Below are positions 16,254-25,911 of a stretch of DNA of 48,233 nucleotides, one piece after another. A program made the position numbers and the translations under genes. The notes beneath the pieces are model-generated. The model saw nothing but the letters and a program-made list of their open reading frames with translations. It was not told the DNA's origin and ran no database searches. Every line of letters starts with the position of its first letter. The stretch's first letter is position 1. The DNA comes from Lachnospiraceae bacterium (GTDB lineage: Bacteria > Bacillota > Clostridia > Lachnospirales > Lachnospiraceae): the NCBI GenBank assembly GCA_017557525.1, contig JAFYYN010000095.1:1-48233 (forward strand), written 5' to 3'.

Positions 16254-17468
16254 ATGGCAACTCCAAAGATAAGATTTAAGGGATTCACTGACGATTGGGA
16301 ACAGCGTAAGTTTGGTGAATTTACAGAACTTAGGTCTGCATCAAGAGTACATAGAGAAGAATGGACTGAATCTGGTGTTCCATTCTATCGATCAAGTGAT
16401 GTTATGTCTGCTATAAATGGTACGGATAATGAGAAGGCATTTATTTCTGAAGAGTTGTATGAAAAATTATCTTCAGTTTCGGGGAAACTTGAGGAAGGTG
16501 ATGTTCTTGTTACGGGTGGCGGCTCAGTCGGGAACCCATATATTGTGCCAAATGACGAACCTTTATATACAAAGGATGCTGATTTATTATGGATAAAAAA
16601 TCAAGGAAGATTTGACGCGTATTTTATATATGAATTCTTCTTTTCGCCCACTTTCAGAAGTTATTTAGGGAGTGTTTCGCATGTGGGTACCATTGCCCAT
16701 TATACTATCACGCAATTATCAGAAACACCTATTTCACTTCCTTCGAAGGAAGAACAAATCAGAATAGGAGACTTTTTTAGAAGGCTCGATAACCTTATCA
16801 CCCTTCATCAGCGTAAGTATGACGACACAAAACAATTAAAGAAATTTATGCTTTCGAAAATGTTTCCACAAAGTGGTTCAAAAAAACCAGAGATTCGTTT
16901 TGAAGAATTTACTGACGATTGGGAACAGCGTAAGTTTGGCGAACTGTTAAACGAGACTCGTGATAAGACAATTGTTGAAAATGAAGATACTTTACTTTCG
17001 TGTGCGATTGATGGTATGTTTCTTAATTCAGAATTGTTTAGTCACTTCCGTGGTTCGTCAAATATCGGATATTTGAAGGTTAAGAAAAATGATTTGATAC
17101 TATCAGCTCAAAATCTGCATTTAGGAAACTGTAATGTAAATCTTCGCTTTGAACACGGGATAATATCGCCTGCCTATAAGGTTTATGAACTTGTGAATTG
17201 TAATCCGCTTTTTATGCAGGCGTGGGTAAAACAAGATAAAACAAAAGATTTCTTTCTTAAAGCTTCTACCGAGGGAGCAAGTGTATGTAGAAAAAATATT
17301 GTCTGGGAAGAATTATATAAGCAAGAACTTCCTGTTCCTAAAATGGAAGAGCAAATTAAAATTGGAGAATTCTTTGATAATCTTGACAACCTTATCACTC
17401 TTCATCAGCGTAAGTGTAATACGCTAAAAGAATTAAAGAAATATATGTTACATAATATGTTTGTTTGA
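16254..17468 (+). CDS. hsdS: Type I restriction-modification specificity subunit HsdS
   Basis: HsdS decides the DNA target of the type I complex. The 404-residue protein shows the usual two-fold layout: target-recognition domain 1 (about 5-165), a conserved helix (EEQIRIGDFFRRLDNLITLH), target-recognition domain 2 (about 215-370) and a second copy of the helix (EEQIKIGEFFDNLDNLITLH). Both halves open with FTDDWEQRKFGE. The ATG follows the hsdM stop after one base, with GGGGAGGTG just upstream, so the two are translationally coupled. The two recognition domains differ strongly, implying an asymmetric split target. Near-identical DNA blocks flank each recognition domain. Confidence 0.96.
   Translation: MATPKIRFKGFTDDWEQRKFGEFTELRSASRVHREEWTESGVPFYRSSDVMSAINGTDNEKAFISEELYEKLSSVSGKLEEGDVLVTGGGSVGNPYIVPNDEPLYTKDADLLWIKNQGRFDAYFIYEFFFSPTFRSYLGSVSHVGTIAHYTITQLSETPISLPSKEEQIRIGDFFRRLDNLITLHQRKYDDTKQLKKFMLSKMFPQSGSKKPEIRFEEFTDDWEQRKFGELLNETRDKTIVENEDTLLSCAIDGMFLNSELFSHFRGSSNIGYLKVKKNDLILSAQNLHLGNCNVNLRFEHGIISPAYKVYELVNCNPLFMQAWVKQDKTKDFFLKASTEGASVCRKNIVWEELYKQELPVPKMEEQIKIGEFFDNLDNLITLHQRKCNTLKELKKYMLHNMFV
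16287..16939 (+). repeat. Direct repeat pair at the start of each hsdS half
   Basis: A 29-base block is identical at 16287-16315 and 16911-16939. It encodes TDDWEQRKFG at the entry to each target-recognition domain. Such exact repeats are substrates for homologous exchange of recognition domains. Confidence 0.9.
16791..17415 (+). repeat. Direct repeat pair at the end of each hsdS half
   Basis: A 28-base block at 16791-16818 recurs with one mismatch at 17388-17415. It encodes NLITLHQRK in the central and C-terminal conserved helices. Together with the other pair it brackets each recognition domain with recombinogenic sequence. Confidence 0.9.
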
Positions 17469-17500
17469 ATAGGTTATATTATTCTAGGAGATTATTATCC

Positions 17501-18301
17501 ATGAGTAAGTTAAAAGATATAATTGAAAAATATATTAAGCTTGGGATACCTGATCAAATTGATTATGATAAGTTTTACCTTTATTCAATAATCACTCATT
17601 CAACAGCTGTGGAAGGTTCAACTGTTACGGAGATAGAGAATCGTCTGTTGTTTGATGAAGGAATCAGTCCCAATAAGCCTATCGCAGAACAGATGATGAA
17701 TCTGGATCTTAAACATGCATACCAAGAAGCAAAGGTTTTGTCTGAGCAACATACAGAGTATAGTGTTGATTTTCTCTGTCGATTATCTGCTATAACTATG
17801 AAAAATACGGGCAAGGAATACAAGACTTTAACCGGAAATTTTGATAGTTCAAAGGGTGATTTGAGAAGAGTAAATGTTACTGCCGGTCGTGGCGGAAAGA
17901 GTTATATGTCTTATCAGAAAGTGCCTATCAGACTGGAGGATTTCTGTAATTGGATTAATGATCAAAGAAAAAATCTTTCTTCTTCTGACATTGACAGAAT
18001 ATATGAGTTAAGCTTTTTGGCACATTATAACTTAGTATATATTCATCCATGGGCTGATGGTAATGGAAGAATGGCAAGACTTGTTATGAATATGATCCAA
18101 ACGGAATTTGGCATGATCCCGTCTTTCGTAAACAAAGATAAAAGGGATGAATATATAAAGAATCTGGCACTATCTCAGGATACTGATGATCCTAAGCCGT
18201 TTATAGAATTTATGTTTGAACATCATTATGAAAATCTAAGTAAAGAAATATCAGAATACTGCGAGTCTATTGAAAAGGATAATTTAAAGTTTGATATTTG
18301 A
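17501..18301 (+). CDS. Fic-family AMP-transferase with built-in inhibitory helix
   Basis: Fic enzymes usually transfer AMP from ATP to a hydroxyl of a target protein. The active-site motif is H182-P-W-A-D-G-N-G-R190, a full match to HPFxDGNGR except Trp for Phe. An N-terminal inhibitory motif of the (S/T)xxxE(G/N) type is present as S34-T-A-V-E38-G39, which places it in the class with intramolecular inhibition. The start at 17501 is chosen because AGGAG lies 10 bases upstream; an in-frame TTG at 17465 would overlap hsdS and has no site. It lies between hsdS and hsdR, co-oriented, 15 bases from hsdR, so it should be co-transcribed. Its target is unknown. Confidence 0.94.
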   Translation: MSKLKDIIEKYIKLGIPDQIDYDKFYLYSIITHSTAVEGSTVTEIENRLLFDEGISPNKPIAEQMMNLDLKHAYQEAKVLSEQHTEYSVDFLCRLSAITMKNTGKEYKTLTGNFDSSKGDLRRVNVTAGRGGKSYMSYQKVPIRLEDFCNWINDQRKNLSSSDIDRIYELSFLAHYNLVYIHPWADGNGRMARLVMNMIQTEFGMIPSFVNKDKRDEYIKNLALSQDTDDPKPFIEFMFEHHYENLSKEISEYCESIEKDNLKFDI

Positions 18302-18316
18302 ATACAAGGGAATATT

Positions 18317-21274
18317 ATGGCGGAATTAGAATCGATTATTGAGAAAAGACTGATAGACCAGCTCTGCTCCGATGAATCACAGTGGACTTACCGTCCGGAT
18401 ATCAGAAATGAAAAGCAGCTCTGGGACAATTTCAAGTATATACTCGAACAGAATAATAAGGCAAAGCTGAATGATATACCGTTATCCGAGTCGGAATTCG
18501 CCAAGATAAAGAATGATGTATCCCATGCCTCGTTCTATGATGCCGGGAAGTGGCTGGTTGGCGAGAACGGAAAGGTATATGTTCATGTACAGCGCGGAAA
18601 TGAGACTCTTCACCTTGTGGTTATGAACAATGAGCACATTGCCGGAGGTACCAGTGTATATGAGGTCATCAACCAGTATCAGGCATTTAAGTCTGAAGAG
18701 GATGAGCGTTCTCTTGACAGAAGATTTGATGTGACACTGCTTATAAACGGTATTCCTTTGATCCATATAGAGCTTAAGAATAAAGAGCACTCATATATGG
18801 ATGGGTACCGGCAGATAAAGAAATATATTTCTGAAGGTAAGTTCCATGGTTTTTTTTCGAATGTCCAGATGTTTGTAGTTAGTAATGCGGTGGATACAAA
18901 GTATTTCTCTGCAGCCAGGGATACGGAACTGAACAAAAAGTTCCTTACAGGCTGGCTTGATTCTGAGAATGAACCGGTAAGTGATTATATTGAGTTTGCC
19001 AAATCTGTGCTAAAGATTCCCGAAGCTCATGAGATGGTAACGAAATATACAGTACTTGATAATGACAGGAAACAGCTGCTTATCCTAAGGCCTTATCAGA
19101 TACATGCCATTGAAGCGATGAGAAAAGCATCAAAAACAGGACAGTCAGGCTTTATCTGGCATACAACAGGTTCCGGAAAGACCATGACTTCCTATAAGGC
19201 TACAAGGAATCTTCTGATGGATATTCCTTCAATCGAGAAGACGGTTTTCCTCATCGACCGCAAGGACCTTGATATGCAGACAAAGGGTGCATTCCAATCC
19301 TATGCCGATAATGATACTATAGATGTTGACGAGACCGAGAATGTTACCAGCCTCATTCAGAAGCTTTCTGATGATAACAGACAGATGATCGTTACAACAA
19401 GGCAGAAGCTCCAGACTATGCTTAATAAAAGGCTTGTTGAAGGTACAAGGCAGTATGAAAAGATAAAGAATCTTAAGGTTGCCTTTGTTGTTGATGAATG
19501 CCATAGGGCAGTTACGCCTCAGACTAAGCGTGATATTGAAAGATTCTTTAGAAGCTCGTTATGGTTTGGCTTTACCGGAACACCGATATTTAAAGAAAAC
19601 AGCTACGAAATGAAGGGTGATCTTGCTCAGACTACTGAGGAACTCTATGGTCCCTGCCTGCACAGTTATACTATAAAAGAGGCTATACATGACGGAGCTG
19701 TATTAGGTTTCAATGTTGAAAATCTCGGACCTAAAGGTATAGACAAAGAAGACGAAGAAAAGTATTACAGTAGTGAAAAGCATATGAGAAATGTGCTAAA
19801 CGTAATACTAAATCAGTCTATGGCTAAGCTTGGTATGCAGAATGGTAAAGGACAGACCTATGAAGCTATGCTTACTGTGGAATCCATTCCGGCAGCGCAG
19901 AAATATTATGATCTTTTGTTAAGAGTTAAGAACGGTGAGGATGAGCTTAAGATCAGTGAGGATGTAAAGAAGGTTCTGCCCGACTTTCCAAGACTTGCTA
20001 TTACCTTTTCTGTATCTGAAAATGAAGATAATTCCATAGCTTACCAGGATGCTATGAGAAGATATCTTGCATATTATAATAAAGTTTATGGAACTAAATA
20101 CGAGCTTGATGGTATAAATGCTTATAATGGTAACTTAAATGACCGTCTTGCCAGAAAAGAAAAGAAGTACAAAGACAGGGAACAGCAGGTGGATCTGGTA
20201 ATTGTTGTTGACAGATTACTGACCGGTTTTGATGCCCCATGTCTTTCGACTTTATTCATAGACAGGCCTCCGATGAGCCCACAGGGTCTGATTCAGGCTT
20301 TTTCAAGAACAAACCGTTTATTCGACCAGAATAAGCAGTATGGTCAGATAGTTACATTCAGAGATCCTGTTCTGTATAAAGAAAAAATAAACGAGGCTCT
20401 TGTTCTGTATTCAAGAGGCGGTATAGGTAAAGCAGTTGCAGAAGACTGGGATACGGTACTTGATCAGTTTACTCTTGCGCTAAATACTCTTAGGACTCTT
20501 GCCCCTACTCCGAATGATGCTTTAAACCTATCTAAACAGCAAAAAAAGACATTCATCAGGCTGTTCAGGGACTTAGACAGGACTTTTGCACATCTTAAGT
20601 CATTCTCAAGGTACCAAGCATCAATGCTTGAGGAGTATGATTTTTCTCAAGAGTCATATGAGGATTATGCGGCTATATACAAGAATATTCTTGAAGAGCT
20701 TAAAACCGAGAAGGATGATGATCAAGATGACGATCCATTACTCGATGATTATGATCTTGTAGCATACAGTAAGTTCAGGATTGACTTTGAGTACATAGTT
20801 GAGCTCTTACAGGGCTTTGTAGATTATCTTGATCAGAAAGCCGGAGATTATGATGAGGTTGAGTTTGACCGCAAGATAAGATATCTGAAGGAAATCACTA
20901 ATGAATTTGCTATAGACTGTCCGGAACTAAGTGAACTTTTCATGCAAATACTTGATGATATCGAAAAAGACAAAGAGAAGTTCCTTGGCAAGGATATAAG
21001 TGTTATTATTAACGAGATGCGTTATTCAGCCATCGATACAGAAATAAAGAAGTTCTCGGACAAATGGTTTGTACCATTCGAAGATGTAAAGTATGAAGCT
21101 TTCAACTTCCGTGATGGAGAACTCGCTAACGAAAACAAGTTGAAGGAAAGTGCTGATTATTCGGCTTATAAAGACTCTACACCGGATGCAATGCCGAAGT
21201 TTAAGTTCAATACAGCTCTTGTGAGGGAGTTTAAGGAGGAACTGATGGCGAAGGTAGGGCCGCTGATGGGGTAG
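18317..21274 (+). CDS. hsdR: Type I restriction endonuclease/translocase subunit HsdR
   Basis: HsdR translocates DNA with ATP and cuts far from unmethylated sites. The 985-residue protein begins with a RecB-like nuclease domain, with D138, E152 and K154 in FDVTLLINGIPLIHIELKNK. The superfamily 2 motor follows: Walker A TTGSGKT at 283-289, DECH box at 393-396, motif III TGTP, and the helicase C-terminal half with LLTGFDAP and QAFSRTNR. The C-terminal helical region is rich in acidic residues (KDDDQDDDP). All key residues are intact, so the enzyme should be active. Its Shine-Dalgarno is weak (AAGGGAATATT), which may keep expression below that of HsdM. Confidence 0.97.
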   Translation: MAELESIIEKRLIDQLCSDESQWTYRPDIRNEKQLWDNFKYILEQNNKAKLNDIPLSESEFAKIKNDVSHASFYDAGKWLVGENGKVYVHVQRGNETLHLVVMNNEHIAGGTSVYEVINQYQAFKSEEDERSLDRRFDVTLLINGIPLIHIELKNKEHSYMDGYRQIKKYISEGKFHGFFSNVQMFVVSNAVDTKYFSAARDTELNKKFLTGWLDSENEPVSDYIEFAKSVLKIPEAHEMVTKYTVLDNDRKQLLILRPYQIHAIEAMRKASKTGQSGFIWHTTGSGKTMTSYKATRNLLMDIPSIEKTVFLIDRKDLDMQTKGAFQSYADNDTIDVDETENVTSLIQKLSDDNRQMIVTTRQKLQTMLNKRLVEGTRQYEKIKNLKVAFVVDECHRAVTPQTKRDIERFFRSSLWFGFTGTPIFKENSYEMKGDLAQTTEELYGPCLHSYTIKEAIHDGAVLGFNVENLGPKGIDKEDEEKYYSSEKHMRNVLNVILNQSMAKLGMQNGKGQTYEAMLTVESIPAAQKYYDLLLRVKNGEDELKISEDVKKVLPDFPRLAITFSVSENEDNSIAYQDAMRRYLAYYNKVYGTKYELDGINAYNGNLNDRLARKEKKYKDREQQVDLVIVVDRLLTGFDAPCLSTLFIDRPPMSPQGLIQAFSRTNRLFDQNKQYGQIVTFRDPVLYKEKINEALVLYSRGGIGKAVAEDWDTVLDQFTLALNTLRTLAPTPNDALNLSKQQKKTFIRLFRDLDRTFAHLKSFSRYQASMLEEYDFSQESYEDYAAIYKNILEELKTEKDDDQDDDPLLDDYDLVAYSKFRIDFEYIVELLQGFVDYLDQKAGDYDEVEFDRKIRYLKEITNEFAIDCPELSELFMQILDDIEKDKEKFLGKDISVIINEMRYSAIDTEIKKFSDKWFVPFEDVKYEAFNFRDGELANENKLKESADYSAYKDSTPDAMPKFKFNTALVREFKEELMAKVGPLMG

Positions 21275-21324
21275 GTTTATAGTGATATAGTTTATGATAG
21301 TTTCTTTAATAGGAGATAGACATC

Positions 21325-23820
21325 ATGAAAAGTGCAGGTAGTAAGAAGGATGGTATCGAACATCTTTCAATATTTTCAAGAATGAGCACCAAGATAGCCA
21401 TTCTGATCAGCTTTATTGTACTTGTAATAGTTCTTGGCGGTGTAATAGTCGCTTCCCAGCGGTCTGCAACGGCCATGGAGAACACATATCTGAATTATAC
21501 TCAAAACCTGGCTGAAGAAGCAGCTATCGGTGTTGACTTTGCGACCGAATTTGGCGAAGAGGCATATGGCGGGTATGCAAAGAATCTGGCACAGGAAGCA
21601 GCAGTTTCCATTAACTTTTCACGCCAGTTCGGTGAGTCTGTTTACAAGGCTTATGCTCAAAACCTTGCAGAAGAGGCAGCGAAAAGTGTTAATATAGCCG
21701 CAGAGAGGAAAGCTCTTGAAAGTAATTCTGAAGATCCTGAAGATACAGAGGTTTTAACAACCGAAGAGCTAGACCAGATACTAAAGAATATCACAATCAT
21801 CAATGTTAACGGCTCCTATGCATATATGGTTTCTCCTACAGGAGAGATGCTCTGGCATCCGAATCCTGATAAGATCGGTCAGCCTGTTGAGAATGCTGCT
21901 GTCAAAGGTATAGTTGCAGACCTTCAGGCAGGCAAAAAGGTTGAAAACGGTTCTATATTATACGAGTACAAAGACGCTTTAAAGCTCGCCGGTTATGCTT
22001 TTACCGCTGAAGGTAATATCATGATCATCACCGCCGACTACAATGAGTTTATGAAAATTGACTACGATACATTGCTTGGCAATATCCATATCGACGGTGT
22101 AGATGGCTCATATGCATACATGGTTTCACCCACAGGTGAAATGCTTTGGCATACAACTACCGAAAAAATAGGTCAGCCGGTCGAAAATGCCGCTGTAAAA
22201 GGACTAGTCGCAGATATCCAGGCCGGTAAGAAGGTTGAAGATGGCTATGTGATCTATGAATATAAGGGTGCTGTTAAGCTCGCCGGTTATTCGTTTACCG
22301 ATACTGGAAACATCGTACTTGTAACGGCAGATTATGATAAGCTGATCGTTATAGATTATGATAAGCTTATTGGTGAGATCGAGATTTCTGATGTTGAAGG
22401 CTCATATGCATATATGGTTTCACCTGATGGCACAATGCTTTACCATAAAAACACAGAAAAGATCGGACAGCCTGTTGAAAACGCCGCTGTTAAAGGTATC
22501 GTTGCAGATATCCAGGCAGGTAAAAAGGTTGAAAACGGTTCCTGCGAATATGAATACAAGGGCGTTTATAAGGTTGCAGGATATGCCTTTACTTCATCCG
22601 GAAATATTGTTATTGTGACCGCTGATAAGGATGTAATGCTTGCTTCCGTATACGAAATGCAAAAGCAGTTGATCATTTATGGATCTATAAGCATCCTTAT
22701 TGCCATATTACTTGTTTCTGTATTTACAATACTTATGATGAAGGGTATCCGTGATCTGGTACCTGTAATCAATAAGACTGCCGCATTTGATTTTTCATCC
22801 GATAAGTCTACCAAGAAACTTGAAAAGCGCCATGACGAGATTGGTGTTATGGCTAGAGCTATTTCGAAGACAAGAGATAATCTGCGTGAGATCGTAGAAG
22901 CAATAACAAATGCAGGAAACAGCATCAATACAAATGTTGATGAACTTAAAGTCACGATAGAAAAGGTCAGCGAGATGTGTATCGATAATTCATCGACAAC
23001 CCAGGAGCTTGTTGCCGGTATGCAGGAGACTTCGAGTTCAACCTCTGCAATTGCTGAAAATGCTGAAAACATAAGGAAGAATGCCATCGATATTGACAAT
23101 ATGGCTGATCAGGGTACTCAGCTTTCAATTGACATACTTTCAAGGGCTAAGGCACTTGCTGAAACTACTGAAAAAGCAGGCAAAAAGACAATTGAGCTAT
23201 ATGAGGATGTTAAAGTTAAGACCGAAGAGGCAATTAATGCTGCACGTGCGGTTGAAAGGATCCACGAGCTTACCGGTACGATCAACTCAATATCTTCTCA
23301 GACCACACTGCTTGCTCTTAATGCATCAATAGAAGCAGCCCGTGCCGGAGAAAACGGAAGAGGTTTCTCTGTTGTTGCATCCGAGATAAGTAATCTTGCA
23401 GGACAGACCTCTGAGGCAGTCAGAAAGATCAGTACCATTATCAAAGAAGTAAATGATGCCGTTAGCAAGATGTCAGAGTGCCTAACTCAGACATCCGATT
23501 TTCTTGAGACAAATGTTATTTCTGATTATGAAGCTTTCTCGAAGGTCAGTGTACAGTACAGAGAGGATGCTGACAATTTTGGATCAAGCATGACTAAGAT
23601 TAAAGAGAATATTAAGCTGCTTAACGAGGACATCCATAATATTTCAAGCTCAATCAACAGTATCGGTAATACAGTATCTGATGAGACTATGGGTGTTGAG
23701 GATATTGCAAACAAGACTTCGCATATCGTAAATGAGACTTCAGGTAGTGCCGACGAGGTAAACGAATGCAGAAAGGCCGTTTCTGACCTGAATGATATTA
23801 TAAAGAAATTTACATTATAA
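21325..23820 (+). CDS. Methyl-accepting chemotaxis protein with triplicated Cache-like sensor
   Basis: The 831-residue receptor has an N-terminal membrane helix (about 18-40), a long extracellular region, a second membrane helix (about 447-470), a HAMP segment and an MCP signalling domain with the conserved tip ([21 protein letters not shown]). The extracellular part is repeated twice over. Three 26-residue helical units (QNLAEEAA...FGE) span about 55-132. Three Cache-like units of 98-residue period start at GSYAYMVSP near residues 163, 261 and 359. Cache domains bind small molecules such as amino or organic acids; the ligand is unknown. AGGAG lies 9 bases before the ATG. The following genes suggest a nutrient-sensing role. 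Confidence 0.95.
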   Translation: MKSAGSKKDGIEHLSIFSRMSTKIAILISFIVLVIVLGGVIVASQRSATAMENTYLNYTQNLAEEAAIGVDFATEFGEEAYGGYAKNLAQEAAVSINFSRQFGESVYKAYAQNLAEEAAKSVNIAAERKALESNSEDPEDTEVLTTEELDQILKNITIINVNGSYAYMVSPTGEMLWHPNPDKIGQPVENAAVKGIVADLQAGKKVENGSILYEYKDALKLAGYAFTAEGNIMIITADYNEFMKIDYDTLLGNIHIDGVDGSYAYMVSPTGEMLWHTTTEKIGQPVENAAVKGLVADIQAGKKVEDGYVIYEYKGAVKLAGYSFTDTGNIVLVTADYDKLIVIDYDKLIGEIEISDVEGSYAYMVSPDGTMLYHKNTEKIGQPVENAAVKGIVADIQAGKKVENGSCEYEYKGVYKVAGYAFTSSGNIVIVTADKDVMLASVYEMQKQLIIYGSISILIAILLVSVFTILMMKGIRDLVPVINKTAAFDFSSDKSTKKLEKRHDEIGVMARAISKTRDNLREIVEAITNAGNSINTNVDELKVTIEKVSEMCIDNSSTTQELVAGMQETSSSTSAIAENAENIRKNAIDIDNMADQGTQLSIDILSRAKALAETTEKAGKKTIELYEDVKVKTEEAINAARAVERIHELTGTINSISSQTTLLALNASIEAARAGENGRGFSVVASEISNLAGQTSEAVRKISTIIKEVNDAVSKMSECLTQTSDFLETNVISDYEAFSKVSVQYREDADNFGSSMTKIKENIKLLNEDIHNISSSINSIGNTVSDETMGVEDIANKTSHIVNETSGSADEVNECRKAVSDLNDIIKKFTL

Positions 23821-23875
23821 AACATGTTTTAATCTGTTTCATCAAGTAGATGCTCTTATGAAAAGGAGACCAGCT

Positions 23876-24355
23876 ATGTCAGATTTGAAAATGGTTAAAT
23901 ATTCCGAAGGTGATGTAATCCTCAGAGAAGGTGAACTGAGTACTGTAATGTACAAGGTCATTTCAGGTCATGCCGAGATTTATATCGATTATGGCAAGAA
24001 ACAGGAAACCTTGATTAAAGTAATCAGTAGGAATGCCTGTTTCGGTGAATATAGTTTCTTACTAAAAAAACCGGCAATCTATACAGTTATCGCCCATGAG
24101 GATATACTTGTCTTAAAAATTTCAGAGGATACTCTTGGTGAATTTATAAAGACCAATCATCAAACTGTAATAGATATAATGAAAAACATGGCTCAGAATA
24201 TGTATACGCTGAGATTTCAGGTTGATCTATTATTAAAAGAGCTTGATGCATCCGACAAATCAGATGAAAAGAAAGTTGCAAATGCAAGAAAGATTTCAAG
24301 AGCATTGGGTATGTACAGGTCAATTGAAGAGGCGATGAGTGAACTGCGTAATTGA
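23876..24355 (+). CDS. Cyclic-nucleotide-binding-fold protein
   Basis: A 159-residue protein made of one cNMP-binding beta-barrel (about 1-115; GDVILREGELSTVMYKVISGHAEIYI, then FGEYSFLLKKP) plus a C-terminal helix. No HTH, kinase or channel domain is attached. The phosphate-binding cassette lacks the arginine that grips cAMP in CRP (KPAIYTVIA instead of PRxAxVxA), so it may not bind cAMP. The start at 23876 is chosen because AAAGGAG (23862-23868) lies 7 bases upstream; the earlier ATG at 23858 overlaps that site. It follows the chemoreceptor by 55 bases and may modulate its signalling, which is inference from position. Confidence 0.88.
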   Translation: MSDLKMVKYSEGDVILREGELSTVMYKVISGHAEIYIDYGKKQETLIKVISRNACFGEYSFLLKKPAIYTVIAHEDILVLKISEDTLGEFIKTNHQTVIDIMKNMAQNMYTLRFQVDLLLKELDASDKSDEKKVANARKISRALGMYRSIEEAMSELRN

Positions 24356-24412
24356 GAAATAGGTATTATTAATGCACGTCATCTTAAAGGTTAATTGAGA
24401 TAATATTAGCAT

Positions 24413-25897
24413 ATGGATAACAATATCAAAAAGTATATAATGTCTTTCGATGCCGGTACGACATCGGAGAGAGCGATCATTTTTAACAAAAACAGTGAGA
24501 TAGTAAGTGTTGCTCAGAAAGAGTTTACACAGATATATCCCCAGCCGGGCTGGGTTGAGCATAACCCGATGGAGATATGGTCAGCTCAGATAGGTGTTGC
24601 TGTAGAGGCAATGGCTAAAGCAGGCATTACTGCAGAGCAGATAGAGGCTATAGGTATCACTAACCAGAGAGAAACCACAATAGTCTGGGATAAAAACACC
24701 GGGCTACCGGTATATAATGCGATTGTTTGGCAGTGCAGGAGAACTACGGAGTATTGTGACACTCTTTCTTCTTTTTCTTCCATAATAAGAGCCAAGACCG
24801 GTCTCATAATCGACCCGTATTTCTCAGCCACCAAGCTTAAATGGATACTTGATAATGTAGAAAATGCCAGAGAACGTGCCGAAAAAGGTGAGCTATTATT
24901 TGGTACTGTAGAAACCTGGCTTATATGGAAACTCACAAAGGGCAAGGTACATGTAACTGATTACAGTAATGCATCCCGTACAATGCTGTTCAACATTAAT
25001 ACATTACAATGGGATGAGGACATATGTAAGCTACTTGATATACCCATGTGTATGCTGCCGAAACCTGTTTCAAATAGTGAAATATACGGAGAATCTGCAC
25101 CGGAGTATTTAGGTGGCAGTATAAAGATCTGCGGAGCTGCCGGAGACCAGCAGGCTGCCCTTTTTGGACAGAAGTGCTTTTCAAAGGGTGATATGAAAAA
25201 TACCTATGGTACGGGGTGTTTCCTTTTGATGAATACCGGAGAACATCCAACATTCTCGGAAAATGGTCTGGTAACTACGATTGGCTGGGGAAAAGAAGGA
25301 AAACTTACATATGCTCTTGAAGGCTCTGTCTTTATGGGCGGTGCAGTTGTACAGTGGTTAAGAGACGAGCTGCATATGATCAATAATGCTTCAGAGACCG
25401 AGGAGATAGCCGGAAAGGTTAAAGATACAAACGGTTGCTATATAGTACCAGCATTTACAGGACTTGGCGCTCCTTACTGGAAACCCGAGGCAAAAGGTAT
25501 CATCTGTGGTCTTACAAGGGGCGTTGGCAGGGATCATATCGTTAGAGCTGCTCTAGACTCAATAGTTTACCAGGTAAATGACATAGTTACTGCTATGGAG
25601 CAGGATGCAGGCTGTAAGGTTGGTACCTTAAAGGTTGACGGAGGTGCAAGTAACAACAACTATCTCTGCCAGACTCAGGCTGATATCAGTGATGCTACAG
25701 TCATCCGTCCTGCTTGTGTGGAAACTACAGCTCTTGGAGCTGCATATCTTGCAGGACTTGCGGTCGGATACTGGAAGGACGAGGCCGATATTGAGAGTTC
25801 CTCTAAGGACTATACTGAGTTTAGTCCTAAAATGCCTGAATTAGATAGAAATAAGAGACTTAAAGGCTGGAAAGATGCCGTAAGTCTACTGGTATAA
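24413..25897 (+). CDS. glpK: Glycerol kinase
   Basis: GlpK phosphorylates glycerol to glycerol 3-phosphate with ATP in the cytosol. The 494-residue protein matches FGGY-family glycerol kinases from end to end: the N-terminal phosphate loop [64 protein letters not shown] and the C-terminal [10 protein letters not shown] block. The usual DQGTTS reads DAGTTS here. The ribosome site upstream is poor, the nearest AAAGG being more than 20 bases away. A lipase-like hydrolase follows after 14 bases, pointing to glyceride use. No glycerol facilitator or glycerol-3-phosphate dehydrogenase is nearby. Confidence 0.96.
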   Translation: MDNNIKKYIMSFDAGTTSERAIIFNKNSEIVSVAQKEFTQIYPQPGWVEHNPMEIWSAQIGVAVEAMAKAGITAEQIEAIGITNQRETTIVWDKNTGLPVYNAIVWQCRRTTEYCDTLSSFSSIIRAKTGLIIDPYFSATKLKWILDNVENARERAEKGELLFGTVETWLIWKLTKGKVHVTDYSNASRTMLFNINTLQWDEDICKLLDIPMCMLPKPVSNSEIYGESAPEYLGGSIKICGAAGDQQAALFGQKCFSKGDMKNTYGTGCFLLMNTGEHPTFSENGLVTTIGWGKEGKLTYALEGSVFMGGAVVQWLRDELHMINNASETEEIAGKVKDTNGCYIVPAFTGLGAPYWKPEAKGIICGLTRGVGRDHIVRAALDSIVYQVNDIVTAMEQDAGCKVGTLKVDGGASNNNYLCQTQADISDATVIRPACVETTALGAAYLAGLAVGYWKDEADIESSSKDYTEFSPKMPELDRNKRLKGWKDAVSLLV

Positions 25898-25911
25898 AGG
25901 AGAAATTTAAG

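Noticed and set aside
17465-17500. Earlier TTG start for the Fic protein overlapping hsdS
   Set aside because: There is no ribosome site before it, and the AGGAG at 17486-17490 points to ATG 17501.
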